Shown: one piece after another, positions 37,275 through 45,265 of the stretch
Numbering within the stretch: position 1 is the first letter of the stretch
How the letters are laid out: each line of letters opens with the position of its first letter
From: JAOEGB01 sp041262585
Lineage (GTDB): Bacteria > Actinomycetota > Actinomycetes > Streptosporangiales > Streptosporangiaceae
DNA length: 64,000 bases
Direction of reading: 5' to 3'
Assembly: GCF_041262585.1 (NCBI RefSeq)
Contig: NZ_JBGCBZ010000008.1
Span: 1-64,000 of the forward strand
Position numbers and translations under genes: made by a program
The notes under the pieces: model-generated
The model's input: only the letters and a program-made list of their open reading frames with translations
Databases searched by the model: none
What the model was told of the DNA's origin: nothing

Positions 37275-38786
37275 TTAGACGATCTTGCCGGACCAGAGGT
37301 TGGCCGCGGACTTGTAGACGCCGTACAGCTCACCGTCGAAGTACGGGGAGATGCTGGTGTCGATGCGGTTGTTCTTGTCGGTGTCGGAGACGCCGATGGT
37401 CACACCGTTCAGGTAGCCGAGACGACGGCCGTTCTTGTAGCTCAGCAGCCAGGAGGAGCCGATGGAGCCCTCGCCGGTGAAGGACGACTTGACACCCACG
37501 AGCTCCTCGCCCTTGATGGCGGCGGCGGAGGCGGCGAAGGTCTTGCCGTACGACCACTTGAGGGTCTTGCCGGTGTAGGCGTAGTTGCCGTCCGGGTGCG
37601 ATCCGCTCGGGTAGCCGAACACGAAGACCGGCTTGCCGAGCTTCTGGTTGTAGGCGAGGCCCTGGCCGCCGACGTTGTCACCGAGGCGGCCGACGTCCGT
37701 CAGCGCGATCGACAGGATCCTGCCCTTGAGGACGTAGTCGGTGTCGAAGACGCCCCAGAAGGTGGCCTTGAACTTGTCCTCGCCCTTGGTGAAGTAGAAG
37801 ACCGTCTGCTTCTTGGCGTCGGTGGAGTTCCAGCCGCCGTTGCCGTACTCGGCGTCGGTGGCCTTGGTGACGACGGTGCCCCACGTGTTGTCGCTGAAGG
37901 TGGAGGTGCCGTGGTCCTTGGCCTGGTTCTCGAGGGTGGTCCGCGCCGAGTCGATGGTGCTCGGGTCCACCGCGAGCTGGGCGACGCTGGCGTCGACCTT
38001 CTGCGAGTCGGCGGTGCCGACGGTCACCTTGTGGGCCCAGTCCACCACGGGCTTGATCCAGAGCCTGGAGTAGCCGTTGGTCTTGTCGGACTCGAGCTCG
38101 GCCTTCTTCTTCTCGGCCAGGTCCTTGGTCTCGAAGGTCTGCGAGACCCAGTCCTTGGCGGCCGACGTGGGCAGGACGCCGTTGTACACGGTCACGAACG
38201 CGTAGTCGCGGTCGCCGTCCTCGTAGACGTCGTAGTCGTAGTGCGTGAACGCCTGCTTGCCGACGTAGATGCCCCACGGGGTCTTGCCCTGGTAGTAACC
38301 CGGGATGAAGACCCACTTGTCGAGGGTGGCGGCGTTCGACTCGGTGTCGTACACGCAGTGACCGGCGGTCGCGACCAGGTTGTGGTACGCGGACTGCACC
38401 GAGGTGGCGGTGCACCAGTGCGGCTTGTGGTCCGCGCCGATGAAGAAGACCTTGCCCGTGGTCTTGGGCAGGTTGATGTTCTTCGACTTGGCGGCCGACT
38501 TCTTCTCGTCGCCGATCGCCGGGACGACGCCGGGCTTGCTGTCCGCAGCCGGGCCACCGGTCGAGACGTGCTTGGCGACGACCTTGGTCTCCACGTTGTA
38601 CGGCGTGGCGTTGATCAGGTTGGCCTTGTTCTCGCCGTACCAGAAGGCCGCGACCTGCTTGGCGGCGAGGTTCGTCTTCGCCAGCGGGTCGGCGGCGACG
38701 TCGCCGGAGGCGTGAGCAGGGGCGGCGATAGCAGCGGAGGCCAGTAGCCCAGCTGCGACGCCACCAAGTGCGAGGGTGCGCTTCAA
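37275..38786 (-). CDS. Secreted trypsin-like protein, possibly without catalytic Ser
   Basis: The start is a TTG at 38786 with GGGAG 7 bases upstream; it opens directly on the signal peptide (LKRTLALGGVAAGLLASAAIA, cleavage near AHA-SG). The 503-residue protein has an S1-like peptidase fold: a Cys pair HWCTAT and VATAGHC (His of the triad) and GDRDYAFVTV (Asp). At the nucleophile site, where related proteins have GSSGGPWL, this one reads GSIGSSWL, placing Ile where the catalytic Ser is expected. A nearby Ser could substitute, or it may be a binding protein. It is rich in Lys/Asp/Thr and likely abundant outside the cell. Confidence 0.82.
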   Translation of the reverse strand: MKRTLALGGVAAGLLASAAIAAPAHASGDVAADPLAKTNLAAKQVAAFWYGENKANLINATPYNVETKVVAKHVSTGGPAADSKPGVVPAIGDEKKSAAKSKNINLPKTTGKVFFIGADHKPHWCTATSVQSAYHNLVATAGHCVYDTESNAATLDKWVFIPGYYQGKTPWGIYVGKQAFTHYDYDVYEDGDRDYAFVTVYNGVLPTSAAKDWVSQTFETKDLAEKKKAELESDKTNGYSRLWIKPVVDWAHKVTVGTADSQKVDASVAQLAVDPSTIDSARTTLENQAKDHGTSTFSDNTWGTVVTKATDAEYGNGGWNSTDAKKQTVFYFTKGEDKFKATFWGVFDTDYVLKGRILSIALTDVGRLGDNVGGQGLAYNQKLGKPVFVFGYPSGSHPDGNYAYTGKTLKWSYGKTFAASAAAIKGEELVGVKSSFTGEGSIGSSWLLSYKNGRRLGYLNGVTIGVSDTDKNNRIDTSISPYFDGELYGVYKSAANLWSGKIV

Positions 38787-39030
38787 GGGGGATCTCCCTG
38801 GTCTGTCGTGAGGCGGCTCTTGCGCCCCATGCGTCAGTAAAGGAACGGTTGACAAGTTATAAGAGAAATCGGGTGGGCATCTGGTAACCAGCCGTGCTTT
38901 TTGTGGCGATGCGGACCCCGGCCAATAAAGGCGACGAGAGTGGTCGCCGCACGCGAGAGATGTTTGCGCAGATCACCAGTCATATGGCGCGAAGAGCTCT
39001 TACAGAGCGTGATAGATCGATTCGCATCGG

Positions 39031-39050
39031 GATGTGATGTAAATCACATC
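39031..39050. promoter_or_regulatory. Crp/GlxR-type palindrome
   Basis: GATGTGATGTAAATCACATC is an 8-4-8 perfect dyad and contains TGTGA-N6-TCACA with central TA, the consensus of actinobacterial Crp/GlxR regulators. It lies in the 339-base region between the peptidase start and the 3' end of the MarR gene, about 245 bases upstream of the peptidase TTG. The rest of this region is AT-richer and holds no gene that could be supported. Confidence 0.6.
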
Positions 39051-39125
39051 GCCGACGTGAAACCGGAAGCCCGGGTGACCACGTCTGAGACTGCCGTGTT
39101 AGAGCGCCGATCGCCGGGGTAGCCG

Positions 39126-39659
39126 CTACTGCACTCCGCTGTCGGCGGCGTCAAAAGGGACGAGCAGCGTGCGCAGCAGGCCGGCGAGGGCCTGCTGCTC
39201 ATGCTGTTCCAAGCCGGCCAGCAGCTCGCGCTCGCGTCGCAGCAGATCCGTGAAGGCGGCGTCGACCCGTTGCAGTCCGGCGGGGGTCAGGCGGACCAGC
39301 ACTCCGCGCCGGTCCTCGGGGTCGGGCCGCCGCGTCACGAGCCCGGCCGCGGCGAGCCTGTCGATCCGGTTGGTCATCGTGCCCGACGTGACCAGAGTGG
39401 CCCGAAGCAGCGTTCCGGGGCTCAGCTCGTACGGCTCGCCGGCCCGGCGCAGGGCCGTCAGCACGTCGAACTCCCATGACTCGACGCCCTGATCGGCGAA
39501 GGCGGCGCGGCGCTCCCGTTCCAGGTGCCTGCCCAGCCGTGAAACCCGGCTCAGCACCTCCAGTGGAGTCACGTCCAGGTCGGGACGCTCCTGTCGCCAC
39601 GCCGCGACCAGCCGGTCCACCTCATCCTCGACCTGCCTGGAGTCCTCGACGTGCGTCAT
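39126..39659 (-). CDS. MarR-family transcriptional regulator
   Basis: The 177-residue protein has the MarR winged helix (about 40-140): FDVLTALRRAGEPYELSPGTLLRATLVTSGTMTNRIDRLAAAGLVTRR and then the wing DPEDRRGVLVRLTPAGL. It is divergent from the tam gene across 71 bases containing inverted repeats, so it probably represses tam and itself. The inducer is unknown. Confidence 0.9.
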   Translation of the reverse strand: MTHVEDSRQVEDEVDRLVAAWRQERPDLDVTPLEVLSRVSRLGRHLERERRAAFADQGVESWEFDVLTALRRAGEPYELSPGTLLRATLVTSGTMTNRIDRLAAAGLVTRRPDPEDRRGVLVRLTPAGLQRVDAAFTDLLRRERELLAGLEQHEQQALAGLLRTLLVPFDAADSGVQ

Positions 39660-39675
39660 GGGCAGAGTCTAGCTG

Positions 39676-39713
39676 TCTTGACATCGAGATATCCTGCCCG
39701 ATATCAAGATATC
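39676..39713. promoter_or_regulatory. MarR-type operator over the tam promoter
   Basis: TCTTGACATCGAGA (39676-39689) is an inverted repeat with one mismatch. GATATCAAGATATC (39700-39713) repeats the ATCAAGAT core. A -35 box TTGACA (39678-39683) lies inside the first and TATCAA (39702-39707), 18 bases on, lies inside the second, so binding would block tam transcription. Confidence 0.6.
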
Positions 39714-39730
39714 CACCTCGCGGAGGAGCG

Positions 39731-40489
39731 ATGAAGCGCGACATCTGGGATCCGGCGGTCTATGAGAGGTACGCCGGCGAGCGCTCCCGCCCGTTCTTCG
39801 ACCTGATCGCGCGGGTGAACCCCGCCGCCCCCCGATCCGTCGTGGACCTCGGTTGCGGCACGGGGGAGCTCACCGCGACGTTGTGCCGCCGCTGGCCCGC
39901 GGCCACCGTGCGTGGCGTCGACTCCTCGCCGGCCATGATCGAGAAGGCGCCGCCAGGGCCGGCCTTCGAGGTGGGGGACCTGCGGGACTGGCGGCCCCCA
40001 CGGCCCGTGGATGTGATCGTCTCCAACGCCGCCCTCCAGTGGGTGCCCGAGCACCGCGACCTGCTCGACCGCTGGGTCGGCTACCTGGAGCCGGAAGGCT
40101 GGCTGGCGTTCCAGGTGCCGGGCAACTTCCATTCGCCCAGCCACGCGCTCATCCGCGAGCTGTGCCGTACGAAATGGCGGGATGAGCTGGGCGACCTCGC
40201 CAGGGACGCCCCGGTGGGGGAGCCGGTGGACTATTTGCGCCGGCTCGTCGCCCTCGGCTGCGCGGTGGACGCCTGGGAGACCACCTACGTCCACGTCCTG
40301 CCGGGGGAGAACGCCGTGCTCAACTGGGTCAAGGGCACCGCCCTGCGGCCCATGCTCGGCCGTCTCTCCCCGGACCGCCAGGTGGCCTTCCTCGCCGACT
40401 GCGCGCGCGTCCTCGGCGAGGCCTACCCGCGCGAGCCGTACGGCACGGCGTTCCCCTTCCGGAGGATCTTCGTCGTCGCTCATCTCTGA
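39731..40489 (+). CDS. tam: Trans-aconitate 2-methyltransferase
   Basis: The ATG at 39731 follows CGGAGGAGCG and gives 252 residues. It is a class I SAM methyltransferase of the Tam type, which esterifies trans-aconitate, a by-product that inhibits aconitase. The IWDPAVYERYAGERSRPFFDL start, SAM motif VVDLGCGTGELT, GVDSSPAMIEKA, VSNAALQWVPEH and FQVPGNF are family features. The divergent MarR regulator and overlapping operator suggest induction by a small acid or related ligand. Confidence 0.88.
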   Translation: MKRDIWDPAVYERYAGERSRPFFDLIARVNPAAPRSVVDLGCGTGELTATLCRRWPAATVRGVDSSPAMIEKAPPGPAFEVGDLRDWRPPRPVDVIVSNAALQWVPEHRDLLDRWVGYLEPEGWLAFQVPGNFHSPSHALIRELCRTKWRDELGDLARDAPVGEPVDYLRRLVALGCAVDAWETTYVHVLPGENAVLNWVKGTALRPMLGRLSPDRQVAFLADCARVLGEAYPREPYGTAFPFRRIFVVAHL

Positions 40490-40501
40490 GGTGTCGCATG
40501 C

Positions 40502-40616
40502 GCATGATCACGAGAGGCGTTTGAGCAGGTCATGCGGGGCCGGGGGGAATCCGTGCATGATCACCACAGGCGCTGGCGCAGCTCGGTGGGCGACGGCGGA
40601 ACCTGTGCATGATCAC
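40502..40616. repeat. 53-bp-unit intergenic repeat, single reverse element (site C)
   Basis: Minus-strand cores (GCATGATCAC on the plus strand) occur at 40502, 40555 and 40607, spaced 53 and 52 bases. Read on the minus strand, the outer unit is GTGATCATGCACAGGTTCC followed by a variable part, and the middle unit has GACCTG at positions 34-39. The element lies between tam and the CYTH-CHAD gene and is oriented opposite to site B. Confidence 0.9.
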
Positions 40617-40692
40617 GCGGGGAGGGGTTTGTTTACCTTCTAGTGGCATTATGGCCACGAAATGGTCGCAATTCGCTCATTTTGGGGGCCTA

Positions 40693-42144
40693 GTGCCGAT
40701 CGAGATCGAGGACAAGTTCGACGTGCCGGCGGAGTTCGCCGTACCGGACCTGAGCGACGTGCGAGGCTGCGCCGAGGTCGCCGAGCCGCTCAGCCACCGG
40801 CTCGTGGCGCAGTACTTCGACACCTCGGACCTGCGGCTGGCCGCCCGTGGCATCACCCTGCGCCGCAGGCGCGGCGGGGACGACGACGGCTGGCATCTCA
40901 AGCTGCCCAAGGCCAAGGGGGCACGCCAGGAGATCACCCTGCCGCTGACCCGCAGCGCCAAGGTCGTCCCGCCGGAGCTCGCCGATCTGGTTCTCGCCTA
41001 CACCCGGGGCGCCCGGCTGGCCCCGGTCGCCCAGCTCGAAACCCGGCGTGGCGTCACCAGGCTCCTCGGCGACGGTGGCGACCTGCTCGTGGAGATCGCC
41101 GACGACCGCGTCAAGGGCACGGTGTTCGGCGAGGAGCCCACAGTCCATCGCTGGCGCGAGGTCGAGGCCGAGCTCAAGGACGGCGACGAGGACATGCTCC
41201 GGCGCGTCGGGAAGCGGCTGCGCAAGGCCGGCGCGTCCCCCTCGGGCTCGGCCAGCAAGCTGGCCCGCCTCCTCGGCGACATTCCCGCGCGGCAGGTCGC
41301 CGAGCCCGCCACCGGGTCGGCCGGAGCGGTCGTCGCGGGCTACCTCAGGAAGCAGGTCGACGCGCTGACCGCGCAGGACCCGCGAGTGCGGCGGGCCGAG
41401 GAGGACGCCGTCCACCAGGCCAGGGTCGCGAGCCGCCGCCTCCGGAGCGCGCTCAAGGCGTTCAAGTCCCTCGTCACCGGCACCGACGACCTCCAGCAGG
41501 AGCTGAAGTGGCTCGGCGAGGTCCTCGGAGAGGCCCGCGACCTGGAGGTCATCCGGGAGAGGTTCGCCGGCCGCCTCGACGGCCTCGACCCGTCACTGGT
41601 CGTCGGGCCCGTCCGCCGGCGCCTGGGGGACGACCTCCTGGCCCGCGAGCACGACGCGTACGGCCGGATCCGCCAGGCTCTCAGCGGCGACCGCTACTTC
41701 GCGCTGCTGGACGGGCTCGACAGGCTGGTGGCGGACCCGCCGCTGACCCCGCTCGCCGGCAAGGACGCCGCCAAGACGCTGGAGAAAATCGCGGACAAGG
41801 GCTGGAAGCGGGTGGCGGACACCTACGACGCCGCGCGCCGGATGGACGACGCCGAGCAGCGCGAGATCGCGATGCACGACGTCCGCAAGGCCGCGAAGCG
41901 CGCCCGTTACACCGCGGAGGCGGTCGGCCTGCCGGAGGCGGCCAAGCGGGCGGCGACCGTGCAGGAGGTGCTGGGCAGGCACCAGGACGGCGTGGTGGCG
42001 CAGGAGGTCCTCGCGCAGGAGGCCGAGGCCGCGCGGCAGGCGGGCGAGGACACCTTCACCTACGGCGTCCTCGTCGGCCTGGAGCGCGCGGACGCCGAGC
42101 GGGCCCACGAGGAGTTCCCCGGGGTGTGGGCCACGCTGGCCTGA
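40693..42144 (+). CDS. CYTH-CHAD domain protein
   Basis: The GTG at 40693 (PIEIEDKFDVP) is preferred; the ATG at 40651 would add 14 codons of atypical, AT-rich composition. The 483-residue protein has an N-terminal CYTH domain (about 1-195) with the ExExK signature IEIEDKF and RRRRGG/WHLKLP strands. A CHAD domain follows (about 215-480) with VHQARVASRRLRSALKAF and MHDVRKAAKRARYTAE. CYTH enzymes hydrolyse triphosphates or inorganic tripolyphosphate; CHAD domains bind polyphosphate. Ppk1 and MutT1 genes lie close by, consistent with polyphosphate turnover. Confidence 0.92.
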   Translation: MPIEIEDKFDVPAEFAVPDLSDVRGCAEVAEPLSHRLVAQYFDTSDLRLAARGITLRRRRGGDDDGWHLKLPKAKGARQEITLPLTRSAKVVPPELADLVLAYTRGARLAPVAQLETRRGVTRLLGDGGDLLVEIADDRVKGTVFGEEPTVHRWREVEAELKDGDEDMLRRVGKRLRKAGASPSGSASKLARLLGDIPARQVAEPATGSAGAVVAGYLRKQVDALTAQDPRVRRAEEDAVHQARVASRRLRSALKAFKSLVTGTDDLQQELKWLGEVLGEARDLEVIRERFAGRLDGLDPSLVVGPVRRRLGDDLLAREHDAYGRIRQALSGDRYFALLDGLDRLVADPPLTPLAGKDAAKTLEKIADKGWKRVADTYDAARRMDDAEQREIAMHDVRKAAKRARYTAEAVGLPEAAKRAATVQEVLGRHQDGVVAQEVLAQEAEAARQAGEDTFTYGVLVGLERADAERAHEEFPGVWATLA

Positions 42145-42189
42145 TCACCACGTGACCGGCCGTCTCGTGAGGGTCGCGTGCGTGATGCC

Positions 42190-43101
42190 TCAGGTGATGT
42201 AACGCTCCACGTTGACGACCCGGCCGCCCACCCGGTTGAGCACGGCGAAGGCGCCCTTCTGGAGGTGCAGGTCGGCCGGGAGGGTGTCCAGCCGGCCCTC
42301 CAGGGCCATCGTGAGCAGCTCGGGCAGGACCTTGCCGTGGCTGCACACCACCGCCGCCTCGCCCGAGTCGAAGAGCTTGCGCACCAGTTTGTCCGCGTCT
42401 TTGGCGTCATAGCCGCTCTCGGACAGCGACTGCTCCTTGCGGATCTCCAGCCTGTGGCCGGTGGCGTACGGCTTGAGCGTCTGCGTGCAGCGTTTGCTGT
42501 GTGAGCTGACCAGCGTGGCGGGGCGGTAGCCGTGCAGGGCGCCGGCGAGCGTCTCCGCCTGGGCCACGCCGCCCTCGTCGAGAGGACGGCGGTCGTCGTC
42601 GCCCTTCCACTCCTGCCGCGAGCCGGCCAGGCCGTGCCGTACGAAGATCAATGGGGTGGTGACGAGCGGCGCGGCGGTGAGGGCGCGCAGGAGGCCCGCG
42701 TCCCACTCGTAGGTCAGCAGCCGCCTGGCCTTCTCCAGTGGGAGCCAGACGACCTCGTCCACCTCGTCGACGGCAGTGACGTCGCCTCCGGCGTCAGTGG
42801 TGTCGACAGCCCGCGCCGCCCAGTAGTCCACCCGCTTGAGGCGGCCGTCCTTCAGGTAGTGGATCGGCGGCAGGCAGCGGCCCAGCACCACATCGAGGCC
42901 CGTTTCCTCCGTCACCTCGCGCAGTGCCGCGGAGATCACGTGCTCGCCTGGCTTGAGCTTGCCCTTGGGGAAGCTCCAGTCGTCGTACTTCGGCCGGTGG
43001 ATCAGCGCGACCTCGGGGTCGGTCTCGTCGCCGCGCCAGACCACGGCCCCTGCCGCGCGGATCATGTCGGTCGGTCGAACCTGGGGCTCGATCATCGGCA
43101 T
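42190..43101 (-). CDS. mutT1: MutT1-type Nudix hydrolase fused to a histidine phosphatase
   Basis: The 303-residue protein has an N-terminal Nudix domain (about 13-150) with the Nudix box GEHVISAALREVTEETGLD. The C-terminal histidine phosphatase domain has FVRHGLAGSR (about 153-162) and a second catalytic His in VVCSHGKVLPE. In mycobacteria MutT1 removes 8-oxo-GTP/dGTP and diadenosine polyphosphates, with the phosphatase part completing the reaction. Only 3 bases separate it from the upstream ppk gene, the same pair as Rv2985/Rv2984, so they are one transcript. Confidence 0.93.
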   Translation of the reverse strand: MPMIEPQVRPTDMIRAAGAVVWRGDETDPEVALIHRPKYDDWSFPKGKLKPGEHVISAALREVTEETGLDVVLGRCLPPIHYLKDGRLKRVDYWAARAVDTTDAGGDVTAVDEVDEVVWLPLEKARRLLTYEWDAGLLRALTAAPLVTTPLIFVRHGLAGSRQEWKGDDDRRPLDEGGVAQAETLAGALHGYRPATLVSSHSKRCTQTLKPYATGHRLEIRKEQSLSESGYDAKDADKLVRKLFDSGEAAVVCSHGKVLPELLTMALEGRLDTLPADLHLQKGAFAVLNRVGGRVVNVERYIT

Positions 43102-43104
43102 CCC

Positions 43105-45207
43105 TCAGTCAAGCGTCGTCGAGTCGTCCACGGTCCGCCATCGGCGGGTCGCGATGAGGTGGTGCTGGAGGTCGACCTCACCCCGCTGGCGCACCCACTT
43201 GCCGTCGGAGTTCAGCGTCCACGCCGTCGTGGTGTCGTTCATGGCGACGTCGAGGAGGTCGGACAGGTACTCCCGCTGCTGGGCGCTGGTCACCTTCACC
43301 AGCGCCTCGACGCGTCGGTCCAGATTGCGGCGCATGAGGTCGGCGCTCCCGATCCATATCTCCGACCGCCGGCCCCCACCGAACTCGAACACCCGGGAGT
43401 GCTCCAGGAACCGGCCAAGGATGCTCCTGACCCGGATCGTCTCCGACAAACCTGGAATTCCCGGTCGAAGGGCACAGATGCCCCGGACCCAGAGATCGAC
43501 GGGCACCCCGGCCTGGGACGCCCGGTACAACGCGTCGATGATCGGCTCGTCCACCATCGAGTTCGTCTTGATGCGGATCCGTCCCTTGCGACCCGCCCGG
43601 TGGTGTTCGATCTCCCGCTCGATCCTGGCCAGCAACCCCTGCCTGAGCGAGGTCGGCGCCACCAGCAGCCTGCGGTAGTCGGCCTGGTTGGAGTATCCGG
43701 TGAGGTGGATGAACAGGTCGGTGACGTCCTCACCGACCTGTGGGTCCGCCGTGAGCAGGCCGAAGTCCTCGTAGTGCCGGGCGGTCTTGGGGTTGTAGTT
43801 ACCGGTGCCTATGTGGCAGTAGCTCCGCAGCTCGCCGCCGGCCTCCTGCCTGACCACCAGGGCCAGCTTGCTGTGCGTCTTCAGGCCCAGCACGCCGTAC
43901 ACCACATGGCAGCCGGCCTTCTCCAGCTTGCGCGCCCAGGAGATGTTCGCGTGCTCGTCGAACCTCGCCTTGATCTCCACCACGACGACGACCTGCTTGC
44001 CGGCTTCGGCCGCGTCGATCAGGGCGTCGACGATCGGGGAGTCGCCGCTGGTCCGGTAGAGCGTCTGCTTGATCGCGAGCACGTCGGGATCGGCCGCCGC
44101 CTCCTCGACGAACCGCTGCACGCTCGTGGCGAACGAGTCGTACGGGTGGTGCAGCAGGATGTCCCGCTCCCGCAGCGTGGTGAAGAGGTCGTCTTCGGCG
44201 CTGATCGCCTCCGCGGGCACGAAGGCGCGGTAGTGGAGCTCGCTCCGGTCGAGATCGGCGATCGCGTGCAGCCCGGTCAGGTCGAGCGGCCCGGGCAGCC
44301 GGTAGATCTCGTGCTCGGCCACCCCCAGCTCGTCGACCAGCAGTTCGAGCACCTCGGGAGTGATGGTGTCCTCGACCTCAAGCCGGACGGGGGGCCCGAA
44401 CCGCCTCCTCAGCAGCTCGCGCTCCAGGGCCTGCATCAGGTTCTCGGTGACGTCCTCGTCGACCTCCAGGTCCTCGTTTCGCGTCACCCGGAAGACGTGG
44501 TGCTGGACGACCTCCATGCCCTTGAACAACTCGCCCAGATGGGCGGCGATGACGTCCTCCAGCGGCACGAACCGGTCCTTGGACGCGGTCACGAACCTCG
44601 GAAGCTGCGAGGGCACCTTCACCCGCGCGAAGACCGTGTGGCCGTTGGCCGGGTTGCGGACGGTGACGGCCAGGTTCAGGGAGAGCCCGGAGATGTACGG
44701 GAACGGGTGAGCCGGGTCCACCGCCAGCGGGGTGAGAACCGGCCGGATCCGCTCCCGGAACAGCTTGCGCAGCGCCATCCGCTCGTCCCGGCCGAGATCG
44801 TCCCAGCGGACGATCGCGATCCCCTCCTCGGCGAGCTGCGGGAGCATCTGATCGTGGAACACGGAGGCGTGCCTGCGCGCCAGTTCGTCGGCGATCGAGG
44901 CCATCCTCGCCAGCTCCTCGCTGGGCTTCAGGCCGCTCTTGGTCCGCAGCAGGAGGCCGGTCGCCATCCGCCGCTTGAGACCGGCCACCCGCACCCGGAA
45001 GAACTCGTCCAGGTTGCTGGCGAAGATGGCGAGGAACCGCACCCTTTCGAGCAGGGGAACCGACGGGTCCTCAGCCAGCTCCAGCACGCGCTCGTTGAAC
45101 TGGAGCCAGCTCTCCTCCCGGTTGAGGAATCGATCCTGGGGCAAGGGAGCGTCCTCGGGCGGGGTGACATCCTCGGATTCAGCGACAGGGGAGGTTTCGG
45201 CCGACAT
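43105..45207 (-). CDS. ppk: Polyphosphate kinase 1
   Basis: The 700-residue Ppk1 makes polyphosphate from ATP reversibly. The four-domain order is visible: N domain with RFLNREESWLQFNERVLELA, head domain, and C1 and C2 domains. The autophosphorylated His is in the C1 segment after ARFDEHANISWARKLEKAG, within CHVVYGVLGLKTHSKLALV. The second histidine region has YCHIGTGNYNPKTA. The promoter carries three contiguous 11-bp PHO-box-like repeats, and the ATG lies so near the -10 region that the message may be leaderless. Confidence 0.95.
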   Translation of the reverse strand: MSAETSPVAESEDVTPPEDAPLPQDRFLNREESWLQFNERVLELAEDPSVPLLERVRFLAIFASNLDEFFRVRVAGLKRRMATGLLLRTKSGLKPSEELARMASIADELARRHASVFHDQMLPQLAEEGIAIVRWDDLGRDERMALRKLFRERIRPVLTPLAVDPAHPFPYISGLSLNLAVTVRNPANGHTVFARVKVPSQLPRFVTASKDRFVPLEDVIAAHLGELFKGMEVVQHHVFRVTRNEDLEVDEDVTENLMQALERELLRRRFGPPVRLEVEDTITPEVLELLVDELGVAEHEIYRLPGPLDLTGLHAIADLDRSELHYRAFVPAEAISAEDDLFTTLRERDILLHHPYDSFATSVQRFVEEAAADPDVLAIKQTLYRTSGDSPIVDALIDAAEAGKQVVVVVEIKARFDEHANISWARKLEKAGCHVVYGVLGLKTHSKLALVVRQEAGGELRSYCHIGTGNYNPKTARHYEDFGLLTADPQVGEDVTDLFIHLTGYSNQADYRRLLVAPTSLRQGLLARIEREIEHHRAGRKGRIRIKTNSMVDEPIIDALYRASQAGVPVDLWVRGICALRPGIPGLSETIRVRSILGRFLEHSRVFEFGGGRRSEIWIGSADLMRRNLDRRVEALVKVTSAQQREYLSDLLDVAMNDTTTAWTLNSDGKWVRQRGEVDLQHHLIATRRWRTVDDSTTLD

Positions 45208-45225
45208 ATAACGAAATATGCCCTA

Positions 45226-45258
45226 AGTTGTTGAACGGAACGTTAACTTCCCCTCAAC
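45226..45258 (-). promoter_or_regulatory. PHO-box-like direct repeats in the ppk promoter
   Basis: On the minus strand, GTTGAGGGGAA, GTTAACGTTCC and GTTCAACAACT run end to end, three 11-bp units each starting GTT. PhoP of actinomycetes binds 11-bp direct repeats of this kind (GTTCACC type). They end about 19 bases before the ppk ATG, and CATATT downstream can serve as the -10 box. Confidence 0.6.
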
Positions 45259-45265
45259 GAAAACG

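Noticed and set aside
38901..39122. Plus-strand small gene between the peptidase and MarR genes
   Set aside because: No ribosome site, atypical codon use, and it crosses the Crp-type palindrome. Treated as intergenic.
42139..42190. Fifth copy of the 53-bp repeat after the CYTH-CHAD gene
   Set aside because: GCCTGATCACC overlaps the stop codon and resembles one core variant, but no second core lies 52-53 bases away and TTCC/GACCWG are missing.
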